A stretch of DNA of 64,000 bases, taken from Lunularia cruciata. Its lineage: Eukaryota; Streptophyta; Marchantiopsida; Lunulariales; Lunulariaceae. The position numbers and the translations under genes are program-made. Below the pieces are notes generated by a model. It did not search any database, was not told the DNA's origin, and saw only the letters and a list, made by a program, of their open reading frames with translations. Shown one piece after another: positions 12,638 through 23,515 of the stretch; position 1 is the first letter of the stretch, and every line of letters starts with the position of its first letter. Where the stretch lies: assembly GCA_948567375.1 (NCBI GenBank), contig OX419758.1:13335001-13399000 (forward strand), written 5' to 3'.

Positions 12638-13027
12638 TTGAGTAATAAGAGATTCTTCTCGCAATCCTGTACCACAACCAATTCACCATGGACTGCAGTA
12701 TTTTACATTCCAACTAAATCTACACACTATAATTACCATCTCAAATATAATTTGACTGGTTCCCGAAATCCATTGTACCATGGGACACGCCAGTCAAGAC
12801 TTCAAGGGGATGAAGAGTCCTCTTGCCAACTTGGGGGGTCTAGAAAGTCGATGGCAAATAAGTTTGTTAAGTCTTGTTCAGTCGATTCTGATGTCGAAGC
12901 TGATGGCTACTTTTCGGGCCTGAAAAGTGTGGAGCAGTGGAGTTTGGATGCATTTGGACACATAAGGGGGATTTCAAGAACACACTTTACGGGCACGGGG
13001 CATTTTTGTAAGGTTTCCATAAGCTAA
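12638..13027 (+). other. Unrecognised 129-codon ORF
   Basis: This open frame is longer than chance frames nearby and lies in DNA with higher GC than its surroundings. It has a Ser/Gly-rich middle and no signal peptide, membrane segment or domain that I recognise. No splice sites, neighbouring exon or paralogue in the window supports it. It may be a fragment of a host gene or of an unidentified element; it may equally be chance. Confidence 0.2.
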
Positions 13028-13959
13028 TTTACGGGGTCTCATCAACCAAATCAGAAACATTTATGAACTCCATTGTAAAAACTTAGGGTTTTGATTATTT
13101 CCTTTTGAGTGAAAATATCGAGTGAATTATTCGGGAATTAAATTCTAGAGATCTCCCGTAACGTAACGTAACCGTTAAAATTTCCGGGTCATGAAAACAT
13201 AACCCGTAAAGTTTCAAGAGGCTACGGGAGAAACTCCCGCAAAATCAAAGAATTCCTCTCTCACACCTCGTAGCAGTTTATGTGGTCTCCGTAACAAAGG
13301 TTTACAGAAGCTGAAAAGCGATTCTTGAAACCCCCTATAGAGCTCATTGTGGATGGTGTAGGTTCCCTTATGTGGCCGTGCTCAACCAACGAGCATGTGC
13401 TGCACTTGCAGATGCCGTTTGCATGGCCCGCATCCCTGGTTTGTGCACTCTTCGTTGGTTTGTGCGGCCATCACGGTTAGAGCTTGTAGCTCTATGGCCT
13501 TCAGGAGGTTTTAACCATTTCAATTGGATTTAGAATTTGATAAATATATTTATAAGGAACAAGAATATATTATTAATTTATATGAATATATTATCAATAG
13601 TTTTATAAGAAAAATATTGGTATTATCTGTCTATGTTTACATCGACTATGGAAGAAACAATGTTAGATATTACAAACCTTCCCAACCAGTGTGTCAATTT
13701 TAAAATATATATTATTTCTTCATTCTAGTGTTTCATTCAAACACAAGTACATTATGTCATTCAACAAATAAAGTATTTAAGATAGAGATAGATTATTCCA
13801 AGTGAATCAAACTCACTCAAAGTACATAAATAGAAGAGTAAGCTGAAACACACTATGTAAATACAGTATTCCAAGTGAATCAAATCACTCAAAGTATATA
13901 AACATACACAAAAGAGTTAGGTTAAATCAAAACATACTTGAAGTCCATACAAATATTCC
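13028..13959. other. Spacer without a recognised gene
   Basis: The first ~500 bases have moderate GC and include short inverted motifs, for example TCTCCCGTA at about 13150 and TACGGGAGA at about 13222, which could pair. After about 13510 the sequence becomes AT-rich. From 13788 to about 13910 two similar ~30-bp segments (TATTCCAAGTGAATCAAA and downstream bases) recur about 80 bp apart. No coding or RNA feature is seen. Confidence 0.5.
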
Positions 13960-14761
13960 ATGGATATGGAAGTCATATAGATATTACATTATGCGGGACC
14001 TCATATAGAAAAAAATAATTTTGCATTAAATAATTTCTAGTTTCTTCTCGGTTCTCTCCATGGTACTCAAAGGCTACTTGGTACACACTTTGCTCTTTGG
14101 TTCCTATATCTAAATCCAAATTATCAAAGTACTCCTCTACTCAATTATTGACCTTGTTAATTAGAAAGTTATGAAGAATAATACACATTGTCACCCTTCT
14201 TAACATTTTGTCTTGGATCATTCAGTTGCACTCTTATTTCTTTGAGCAAATGCCATCTAGCTTTCAGAATTCCAATACAATGTTCATTTGCTATTCTAGC
14301 ATGTGCAAGACACTTATTAAAATTAGCCTTATCGGGTGTACAAGCTTGTTTGAAGGAGGGAACTAAATGTGCCCTAGGAATATAACTTGAATCTTCTAAC
14401 AAAAATTAATAGTTCTTAAACAAGCTGCACTCTTCCTTTGTATTTAAATCAGTCCACATAGGTGATATTTTAATAAATGTCATGTTGTGGCAAGAATCAG
14501 ACATACATACATTGCCAATTCACAAAGCTACAAGTTTTATCATTACTTATTTGCACCTTACATACATAAATATTATCATATTATGGTTATCAACAACATT
14601 GAACAAAACACTAATTCTTACCTCATGAACAATGAATAATTTGTTTCTTGTCATGGCATACTACTTGACCATTGATAGAGTAAAATCCCTTCCAACAAAT
14701 AAATATATCCTCATCCACTCTAAGTTGTTGCGACAATCTAAATTAAGTCTCATTCACTAAT
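13960..14761 (-). mobile_element. PIF/Harbinger transposase pseudogene
   Basis: Minus-strand remnant of a DDE_Tnp_4 (HARBI1-like) transposase, the cut-and-paste enzyme of PIF/Harbinger DNA transposons. Reading from 14761 downward, the order is GFYSINGQVVC, then SDSCHNMTFIKISPMW, then DSSYIPRAHLVPSFKQA, NFNKCLAHARIANEHCIGIL and KARWHLLKEIRV, ending in a poorly conserved C-terminal part near 13990. These match the family's GxYsxNvQvvcD, GSxHDs, DsgYpl and ERaFGxLKxRWrxL blocks. At least one in-frame stop lies just before LLEDSSY, the upstream part is out of frame or split by non-coding sequence, and the N-terminal part is absent. The upstream border coincides with the start of a gypsy-1 LTR piece at 14762, so that insertion or rearrangement removed the rest. 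No terminal inverted repeats were found. Confidence 0.8.
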
Positions 14762-15018
14762 GTTGCGCTATTTGTAGTATCACATCTAGTTTGCTCAGAC
14801 ACTAGAGTTGTAGTGATAGTGGTTAGAGGTATTTTAGCAATTACTTGTAGACTACTTTCATATGATTAGATTTTGTGTTCAGGGTACTGACTTCATGGTG
14901 GAGCTCACTATCCTTTTGCACCGTTTGCACTGTTGGATGTGCTGTCAACGGGACCATTAGGGTTTGAGACCTAGCTTGAGTCCAAGGGGTATACTTTCAA
15001 AGTGCATCTCCAAAGAAC
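14762..15018 (+). repeat. gypsy-1 LTR piece, direct orientation
   Basis: This stretch matches about 21660-21912 of the 3' LTR, sharing for example GATAGTGGTTAGAGGTATTT and GTACTGACTTCATGGTG. It stops where the inverted piece at 15038 begins. Confidence 0.85.
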
Positions 15019-15037
15019 TCACTTCTCTGATGTAATC

Positions 15038-15450
15038 AGTTTGTTTACACCACTCGAATCAACTTAACTCAAATTAGTACTCGATCTATAACTCTATAAA
15101 TTGCAAACAACTGGGCACTGATTACAATCAAGCCACACCCACTCTAGCTAAGAGAATCCAGGTGATGCTTGCAGGCCTCTATCCACCATAGCCAAAAACT
15201 TGAAGGCTCAACATCAAAGAAATGAGCTCTCTGGAGATGCACTTCAAAGTATACCCCCTAGACTTGAGCTAGGTCTCAAACCCTAATGGTCCCACTAACG
15301 GCACACCCAGTAGTGCAAATGGTGCAAAATGATGATGGGCCCCACCATGAAGTTAATACCCCAAAATCAAAATCTGATCGTTGGAAAGTAGTCTACAAGT
15401 CATTGCTAAAATACCTCTAACCACTATCATTGTAACTCTAGTCTCTAAGG
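15038..15450 (-). repeat. gypsy-1 LTR piece, inverted
   Basis: This is the reverse complement of about 21660-22085 in the 3' LTR. With the direct piece at 14762-15018 it forms a head-to-head pair separated by about 20 bp, with shared arms of roughly 250 bp. The gypsy-1 internal region begins right after it. Confidence 0.85.
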
Positions 15451-15904
15451 CAGGATCTACACTTAGTAGGAGTGCAATACCTACCTTTACTTTTTGATAC
15501 AGCTATGGCTACTCACATTGAGCAATTAGAGTAGAGATTGGCTAAGAGATTGGCTAGTATGGCCATTGCTTAGAGGAGATCAGATTTGGGTGTTGAGGCT
15601 TCCACTTCATATGTTGTGATAGAGATGCTTTGGACTTCATGTGCGGAGCAACACAAGTGGATGCATCAGCAGCAATGACTAGGAGTGTAGTACATGCTCC
15701 AAACCCTAGAGGAGCATCAATGGAGTTGGTTGGGAGATAGGTCAGACTTCCTCAGTCTTTCACACTCTCTAAGGCATTATAGATGACATCCATGGCTCCT
15801 AGACGTCCAATGCAAGTGTGGTAGGTGGTGATGGGGTGCATGATAGACTCCCTGCTACTACACAAACTAAGTCTAGCACAATGTTAGAGGCGGCTTAGCT
15901 GATT

Positions 15905-16405
15905 ATGCGTTGTCCCCTGATTTTTGCCAATGATATGTTTACATTGGGAGTTGACCCAACCCTAGTGTTCCGGTTGGCTACCACGCTTTGTGAGAGTAGA
16001 GATGATGTGGTTCTTGCTTCTAGAGGAGAGGAGGTTGATAATGGAGTTGACTTGGTTGAGGAGCATGGGATTTACTCAATGACAAGTGGTTTGTGGCAAG
16101 CAACAACAGTTAGATTGGAAGAGTTACCAACTAGACCGACCTTTGAGCGAGCACGGTTCACATATGGTGTTGTCCTATTGGATAACCAAAAGGAGATTTT
16201 TCATTTGGTGGGACCTTTAGGGAAGTTTTATACACCACAAAGGGTCTTACTTGACTTTGGTGCAGAGCCACTTATGTTGGAGAAGGTTGTAGTTATCAGT
16301 CTAATGTTACGGAAGACCGATGTGGAGAGGTGTCTATTTCAGATCCAGATATCTCTAGGTGGTGGTTTGACACAATACATCATACGTGGGGAGCTTGTTG
16401 TCTAG
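15905..16405 (+). pseudogene. gypsy-1 protease region (fossil)
   Basis: A 166-codon frame holding a retropepsin-like segment: a DxGA-type active-site block (VLLDFGAEPLML) near codon 117, followed by a hydrophobic stretch typical of the second half of the fold. The minus-strand copy at 36300-36900 is clearly the same region. It is followed by about 2.2 kb of linker (16406-18640) with short frames that I cannot assign. Confidence 0.6.
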
Positions 16406-18639
16406 GTTAAGCCTGGTCATCCAATTGATAGCTTGGTGGTGAGAGCTTAGGCTATTGTGATAATAGTTGAGTTATATGATGTGTTATATGATGTGTTAAT
16501 TGGAGGAGCAATTTTATACCCCATGGCTTTCATTATTGACTATTAGGAGGAGACAGCCTCCTATAGACCAGGTTGGCAATCAGGTAAGAGACAAGTATGT
16601 CACCTACCAGTATGCTTTAGTAGTGGTAGTCTTGGCTCACTACAGTCCGGGACGATGGCAACATCAATTTTAGCTTTCAATGGTGCAGTTACTTGGCCTG
16701 GTGATTTATTGGAGGGGAATGCCTATGCATAGGATACTCTAGTACCAGAGGAGATCACTCAGATTTGGAGTATGAGCGGGGATTGTTTCATCCACCTTGG
16801 ATGTTCCATTGTAGAGTTTAGAGGAGGCATTGTAGCGACATGCAGATTGGTTGGTGCAACAAGCTTGGAGTGGAGCCTTTGTACCACCAAGAGATGAGTG
16901 TGAGAATGAGCCTCCAAAGTCAATTACCTTAACACCTATGGATACCACACTCATTACTTGGCAATATCCAATAAAGAGAGTATGTCTATTGGAGTTGTTT
17001 GGTGAGATTAGCACCGGACTAGCTGTGGTACTTTAGGCGGGTATAGGAGTACAAAGGTACTGGTATTTGGAGAGAGATGAGACTGCTAGGTGAGTCTCTC
17101 TACATCATGTGGCACACTTGGCTTATTGATATCCTAAGGTATTATCAATGTCATCAGTTAGGGGTTACCAGAAGACCCTACCATCAAACATTTCCTTGCT
17201 GGGAGCGCAAGATGTGGACAGACATGGTCCCATTCACTTGGTGATTGTTGGATGGCTAGGGACATACATGTGATGGCCAAGGTTTCGGTCTTTAGGATCC
17301 CTATTTTAGTGTGTTTTGGGAGATGGTACAGATACTACAACATATCCAAGTCCATCAGTCTATTTCTCCAACTTACCTTTTGGAGAATCTTCCTTTGATG
17401 GGTGATTCTTGTACTAGAGTGGTGGTGAGTACACATTAGGTCCATTCTTGGATGGGACCTACTGTATTGTTAAATGCAGCTAAAGTGAGATCACGGGCTC
17501 ATTGTCTGTGTCTTTGGTGGACTAACATCTTACCTAGAGAGGTTCTACAACACGCTTATGACGAGATTCAACGACTAGATGACATCATTGTTGATGACAT
17601 CTTGGATGTTGGGCATCAGCCTCAGACGTTGGTAGTGGCTGATAGGTCACCTATGGCAATGGTGAACCTAGTTGGACAGCCTAAAGTCGCTTTTCCCACA
17701 CTTATGAGTTTCCTAGGCTCTCATGTTTTTCAAGAGGGAAGTACTGGACTAGTTTGGGACTCATAGTTACAGCAGTTGGTGGAGCCCAACACCAATGAGA
17801 GAGAGCGGGCAATGGGTTTTTGCACCATTATTACCATTGTTCTAGTAGTGTTAGAGGCATCCAAGCATAAGGTGTTAGATCAGGCTATGGAGCTAAAGTG
17901 TTTGACCTGGATTGTGAGCCTTGGCTTGGCAAAGTAGTGTAGGATGTGCTTGATAGGCATCACCACTTGGACACTTGTGAGCCTTGTGTCTATTCGAGAC
18001 AATTTAGGCACATGGTGGGGGTGATGGACCAAGTGGACAAGGTATTCTTGGGAGACATCTAGTGGCTACTATGGAGAGTGGTCTGCTTGGAGTCAATCTA
18101 GGTGAGTGTGAGCATGGATTAGACCCTTGGCCTACTTGGGATGCAACTAGAGGACGTATGGAGCTTGCAGCTAGATCAGAGGGAGTTTTTCACATTGTGG
18201 TTGGGACTTCTAGTGGTTGGGAGCATGACACTATTGCTCCTAAGGGTCTAGTGTAGCAGTCAATCAGTATGTCTTCCACTCCTATGATAGTTACAGAGGA
18301 TACTGGGGAGCCAGATCTTGGACCCAAACTTATAAGAGAAGAAAGATGGAGAGTTTGGAGGTTCTTGAGGAGCTACATGAGTTGTTTTGCTTTCTATATG
18401 AAGGATTTGGGTGCTATGAAAGGACTCGGTATTTGGATTGAGCTTACTAGTGATACATCAGTTTTTTGAAGTCCCTTACAAATATAGTGACATGGAGCAA
18501 GCATTGATTCAAAGCCGGAGTAGTGACCTTTTTGAGGCTAGTTTGGTGGAGATTTCACATGGAAATTATGCATCAACTACAATGATGCCAGACAAGAAGG
18601 ATATGCATGGCAACTACATAGATAGGCAGATGTGTGGAG

Positions 18640-19826
18640 ATTACCGTCCTATCGACCGATAGACTACGGCTGATTGGCATGCCATGCCTACAATGGAGGA
18701 GATCTTTGATGCAATTGGGCATGCAAAAGTCTTCAATACTTTGGATCTTTGAGCATGATATCATCAGTTGCCAATCAAGGAGGAGGATAAGTCCAAGATA
18801 ACATTTTGGGTTATTGATCCTCACGGCAAGGATGTGTTATATCAATGGAGGTTCTTACCATTTGGGTTAAAGAATGCTCTTGTTGAGTTCTAGAGGGTCA
18901 TGGATAGGATCCTAGTTGGATTGGATTTTTCTTGGTGCTATATTGATGAAATTTTGGTCTATAGCACTACTATGGAGGAGCATGAGAGACATGTGTTGGA
19001 GTTGTTTGAGAGGTTGAGATCTCATGGACTCAAATTACATCTTGGGAAGTGTAGATTCTTCCACAAGCAGGTTGAGTATTTGGGTCACACTATCTACCCC
19101 AAAGGACTTGGTGTTCAATTGACCAAGGTGGAAGCTATTGCATGTATTCCTTGACCTATGGATGTGAGCAGAGTACAAACATTCCTTGGGTTGGCAAACT
19201 TGTATCACCGTTATGTTAGAGGATTTAGTGCCATTGCCAAGGCCTTGAAAAAGATGACCAAGCTTACACATGAGTGGTTTTGGGGAGATGAGCAAGAGAG
19301 AGCTTTTGTAGAGCTCAAGGAGAAGTTGACATCTACTCCTATTTTAAGGTGACTAATCAGAGGACAAACATTTTGGGTTCACACTGATTGGAGTATGTTG
19401 GGGATTGGAGCAATGCATACCCAACATTATGATGACGGGAAGGAGTTTGTGGTGTCCTATGCTAGTCACTCCAACAATTCAGCAGAGGCAAAGTAGTTCA
19501 TAGTTCATATGAGGTAGAGTGCTTGGCAGCAATTCATAGTTCATAGTTCATATGAGGGAGAGTGCTTGGCAGCAATTGGGCTAGTAGCACATTTCCAATG
19601 TTACCTATTTGGTAACCCAATTACTCTCATCACTAATCATCAACCACTAAAGTGGTTGATGGAGTCCAATAAGTTATTAGGGAAGCTTGCACAATGGGCT
19701 TTGATTTTACATGAGTATGATTTCATGGTTATTCATAGACCTGGAGTGGTGAACCGTGATGCAGATGGGTTGAGTAGAAACCCATGTCCAGCCAACAGGA
19801 TAGACCGGAGCATGTTGGCATGGTGA
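18640..19826 (+). pseudogene. gypsy-1 reverse transcriptase and RNase H (fossil)
   Basis: RT blocks are seen in order: CGDYRPIDR, then RFLPFGLKNA, then the motif C region CYIDEILVYSTTMEEH, then KCRFFHKQVEYLGHTIYP, and the connection segment FLGLANLYHRYVRGFSAIAK. RNase H follows (HTDWSMLGIGA, then NHQPLKWLMES and HRPGVVNRDADGLSRNPC). The order and spacing are those of Ty3/gypsy pol. Several breaks are present. Confidence 0.85.
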
Positions 19827-20079
19827 GACAAATGAGGAGATGGTGCCAGGTTGGCATACATCTACCTTTCTTTGTATTTTTTGAGACTTTGGTAGTATCT
19901 CTCTCAACACATACAAGAGGAGTTATTGAGGTCACAAATCTAGAGAGTGAAGATAGTGGTACAATTTAGCAAGACATTCATGATGATGTCTTAGTGATGG
20001 ACTATCTTTGCATTGGTGTTGTGGATGGCACAATTGGAGCCAAGGAATGAGATTGTGTCCTTTAGCAAGCTAGGCAGTT

Positions 20080-21030
20080 CAGATTGTAAAGAAAACACCT
20101 TTTGCGTGTATAGGAGGATGGTAGAGTGAGAATAGTGCCACTTCCATCTTAGAGACTACAGTTGGTTTGTCATGCTCATGAGGAGCTAGGACATTTTGGA
20201 GTAAAGCATACATATAGTTTACTCAAGAGTCATTACTAGTGGCACAGTATGTAGATTGATGTACAGTAGTTTGTGCCAGTTGTGTGGTTTGTGACTAAGT
20301 TAGAGCATTATCTAATGCTCATATACCACAATTACATCCATTACCTATCATAGGATTGAGTTACCGTTGGATTTTGGACTTTATTAGACCTTTACTGTGA
20401 GACATCATTGGTATGTTTTGGTGATGGTGGAGCACTTCTCCAAGTGGATTGAGTTAGTAGCATTTCTTGACAGGTCCAGTGAAGGGACCGCTTAGTTGTT
20501 CTTGGATTGGGTTCTTAGTTATTTTGGTGCACCAGTTGACTGATGAGGGTACAGAGTTCTTGGGAGAGTTGCACATCTTGTGTGACAAGGCTTTGATTGA
20601 TCATTGTACTACCACTTGAGATCACCTTGAGGTAGATAGCTTAGCAAAGAGAGTGGTTTAGACAATGAAGAGAGGATTGCAAAAGTATGGTTTATAGAGA
20701 GGCCACTTGGGAGATTGGGATCTCTAGTTACCTTGGTCGGCCATAGGCTATTGGTTCAGCTGGCAAGCCTCCTTAGCATTCGTCTCTCCTTACTTTCTAC
20801 TCCATGGACAAGATCCAAATTTACTTGCAGCCAACTATAGTGTTGGACTTGGATGATCGAGATATATGGATGAGCCCATGTTCTCAACAAGCAAAGATCT
20901 TACGGAGAGTGATGCCTATGGCCTTTGAGAACTTGGCAATTGATTATCATAGGGATACCTTATGTTATGCTACCATTCAAGGAAGAGGTTATAGATCCTT
21001 GATCTGTCGATTTCATTCAAGTGACTAGGT
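20080..21030 (+). pseudogene. gypsy-1 integrase region (fossil)
   Basis: Short segments of a gypsy integrase core are readable, for example YVLVMVEHFSKWIELVAF at about 20410-20465 and LFLDWVLSYFGAP at about 20495-20535. Further downstream are segments such as MDKIQIYLQP and VDFIQVT, typical of the C-terminal part. The region is badly decayed with many breaks. Confidence 0.65.
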
Positions 21031-21085
21031 ATATCCACAACAAACAAGATCAACAACACTTGATGTTTCTACAGGCTGCACTATC

Positions 21086-21376
21086 TTGAGAGTGCATGAG
21101 GTTCTGCCATCTAAAGTCCTTTTGTTGGAAGGACGTGATGGTGTTGTTTGGAAGGATTATGTGCGCAATTGTGCGCCATGCCACCTCCCAAACATTGATG
21201 GTACTATGGACCCAAGCTTGGCACTTGTACGTGCAAGCTTGTGGTGTATGTTATGTGGCTCTTCTGGTGGAGCTGCTCTTATGTTAGTGTATGATAGTTG
21301 TTTGAGAGGATGGTGTATGGCATGTTTGACTCCTCCCCTCACGGTGGTTCCTCCAAGGTCAGTAGTTATGTCCTAG
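21086..21376 (+). pseudogene. PHD-type zinc finger region at the end of gypsy-1 pol (fossil)
   Basis: A 96-codon frame after the integrase starts with an integrase-tail-like part (RVHEVLPSKVLLLEGRDG, then DYVRNCAPCHLP). It continues with CMLCGSSGGAALML, then DSCLRGW, then ACLTPPLTVVP. This is the PHD-finger layout: Cx2C, a hydrophobic ML pair, DxC, GW, then CLxPPLxxVP. PHD fingers usually read histone H3 tails, so the part could once have steered integration to certain chromatin, as chromodomains do in chromoviruses. The pattern is seen; the function is inferred. This copy is a fossil. Confidence 0.65.
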
Positions 21377-21541
21377 ATGTACTTGACCTATAGCTAGTTC
21401 ATTCTTTATATGGTATAGATTGCAGATAGGCAACTAACAATGGGGCTTGATAGCACCCACCCTCTTGATCTTTGGCCATCATAGGGTATACATATATTTG
21501 GAGTAGATGGTTATCTAGAGTTAGAAGGACCTAACCACCAA

Positions 21542-22089
21542 CAAGGGAGGCGATTGTAGCACTTATAGTTTATGTGTGAGTTGTGCTTCTATAGTGTATG
21601 ATGTTGATAGCGATGTATGTTGAGTATTGATGTATATATATGCACGATAATTGTCATGCTATTTGTAGTATCGTATCTAGATTACTCGGACACTGAGTTG
21701 CAATGATAGTGGTTAGAGGTATTTTAGCAATTACTTGTAGACTACTTTTCGACAATCAGATTTTGTGTTTGGGGTACTGACTTCATGGTGAAGCCCACTA
21801 TCACTTTGCACGATTTGCACTATTGGGTGTGCCATCAGCAGGACCGTAAGGGTTTGAGATCTAGCTCAAGTCTAGGGGGTACGATTCCAAAGAGCTCACT
21901 TCTCTGATGTTCAGCCTTCAAGTTCCTATTTATGGTGGACAAAGGCCGGTGAGCGTCACTTGGATTCTCTTAGATAGAGTGGATGTGGCTTGACTATAAT
22001 CAGTACCCTATTGTTAGCAATTTATAGAGTGACAAATCAAGTACTAATTTGAGTTGAGTTGTTTTGAGTGGCGCAAAAAAATTGATTAT
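21542..22089 (+). repeat. gypsy-1 polypurine tract and 3' LTR
   Basis: The purine tract CAAGGGAGGCGA (21542-21553) precedes TGTAGCAC at 21555, the start of the LTR. The LTR runs to about 22089 (535 bp), where its first ~100 bp begin again at 22090 in tandem. Confidence 0.75.
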
Positions 22090-22195
22090 TGTGGCCTAGA
22101 GTTTATGTATGACTTATGTGTGAGTTGTGCTTCTATAGTGTATGATGTTGACAATGATGTATGTTGTATAATGATTTAAATATGCACAACACTAA
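22090..22195 (+). repeat. Partial tandem LTR of gypsy-1
   Basis: This repeats the first ~100 bp of the LTR (compare 21555-21650, sharing TGTGTGAGTTGTGCTTCTAT and ATGTATGTTG). It suggests two LTRs once lay in tandem, by unequal recombination, and the second was cut short. Confidence 0.75.
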
Positions 22196-23479
22196 ACCCA
22201 CGCACTGGAAGAATCATTTTTGTGCACAAACTATAGAAATTCTTGACCTCTCCTCTATATCTGGCCATTTTACCTCTAGAAATAATTGTAATCATTACTC
22301 ATTTTGTAAACAACATAATAAAACATGCAATTATTCCCCATAAATTTGTACCTCTTGCCACACTTGCCCCATTACCTTGATGTATAAGACTATCAAGAGC
22401 AAGGCAAACTACATCCACACAAGAGTTTGTGTTCAACTAGATGCATTTCTAAATACTCTATGGTTTTGTATAACATTTACTAAAGCTTGGAATGATAAGA
22501 AATACATTCTAGTAAGTTTTTTAAATGCCCAAGCATCCAGTCCTCAAAAATAGTTGAATATAAACTCATTGCTTTGTGTACATTGTGCTCTATCTTGCAT
22601 ATGACTAGATTCCAAGGTATAGTTCCACCTTCTTGTGAATATCCCAATGTAATCTTCTTCATTGTTTGAGGTCCATGTATTCCATTCAAGATTCTCCTTG
22701 AGATGGTCATTCTCCATTTCCCGCAATGTCAACCAGATTAATATTGCAATCTGTGGGAGTATAATAATGCGAGCGCTTGTACAAGGCATCCTTGATAGCT
22801 CGGATCCAACTATAATGTTGTTTGATTAATCTTATACAAGACACAAATTGCAAGAATAGAAAGGTATTTTAGAGCTGAGAGTAAGGAGTAAGGGAGCTCA
22901 GATTCCACAATCTAAATTGCACTTTCACTCACACATGGCAATATCAAGAAGAGGAGCAAAGGTAAAGGGGAGCTGAGATTCCATTGCCAAATTTGCATTC
23001 ACATTGCACTCACAAGGACAATCGAGTGTAGATTGAGAAGAGGAGCAAAGAGCAAGGAGAACTCACAATGAACACTAGAACAAGGGAGTTCACAAGGGAA
23101 CACAAGAAACAAAATGTGTTGTGAATTGGAGCAAGTGTGGTGGTGATGTTAAGTTCGCAAGTTGGATTAGCTTTAGCTCTCTTCTTAATGAATGTCATTA
23201 ATGGGAAGTAAATTCAAAATCAGGTCACTGAGATCAATCCAAAATTAAAGATTAGCTTTAGCTCTCTTCTTAATAAATATCATTAATGGAAATTAAATTC
23301 AAAATTAGGTCACAAGATCAATCCAAAATTAGGCTATGATGTGACATTAATTTTTATGGATATGAGAATTTTACTCTCCTTATAACTCTATGGGTCATGA
23401 GTTCAAATCCTCATATAACTTTTACAAGTATCGCTATAAATACTCATAAAGCAAATTTTGATCTTGGCTTTTTCTATCC
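22196..23479. other. AT-rich spacer with internal repeats, no gene
   Basis: Two overlapping minus-strand frames at 22480-22789 match nothing I recognise. At about 22890-23065 two related ~85-bp segments sharing AAGAGGAGCAAAG lie side by side. A clear 85-bp tandem duplication at 23166-23332 is listed separately. The block may be an unidentified element's LTR, but no ends are visible. Confidence 0.45.
23166..23332. repeat. 85-bp tandem duplication
   Basis: ATTAGCTTTAGCTCTCTTCT opens both copies, at 23166 and 23251. The second is about 82 bp and differs at several positions (roughly 90% identical). It lies in non-coding spacer. Confidence 0.9.
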
Positions 23480-23495
23480 ATATAAGTTATAGAGA
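23480..23495. repeat. Left target-site duplication of LINE-A1
   Basis: ATATAAGTTATAGAGA here matches ATATAAGTTATACAGA at 26081-26096 with one difference. Homology to the other LINE-A copy starts exactly at its inner border. Confidence 0.8.
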
Positions 23496-23515
23496 CCATC
23501 TCTTCCCTATGCTCA

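Larger units (their letters stand above)
14762..22195 (+). mobile_element. gypsy-1: broken Ty3/gypsy element, plus strand
   Basis: Order on the plus strand is LTR pieces (14762-15450), protease, a long linker, reverse transcriptase, RNase H, integrase, a PHD-like zinc finger, purine tract, 3' LTR and a partial extra LTR. The pol order PR-RT-RH-IN makes it Ty3/gypsy. The 5' LTR is not in normal orientation: pieces of it lie as an inverted pair. The gag region is missing here, although a gag-side piece of the same family is present on the minus strand at 35945-38954. The copy is an old fossil with well over ten breaks and cannot be autonomous. It abuts the Harbinger relic on the left. Parts are listed separately. 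Confidence 0.85.

Noticed and set aside
22480-22789. Copia-type gag on the minus strand
   Set aside because: A vague resemblance in charge pattern only; no zinc knuckle, protease or LTR supports it.
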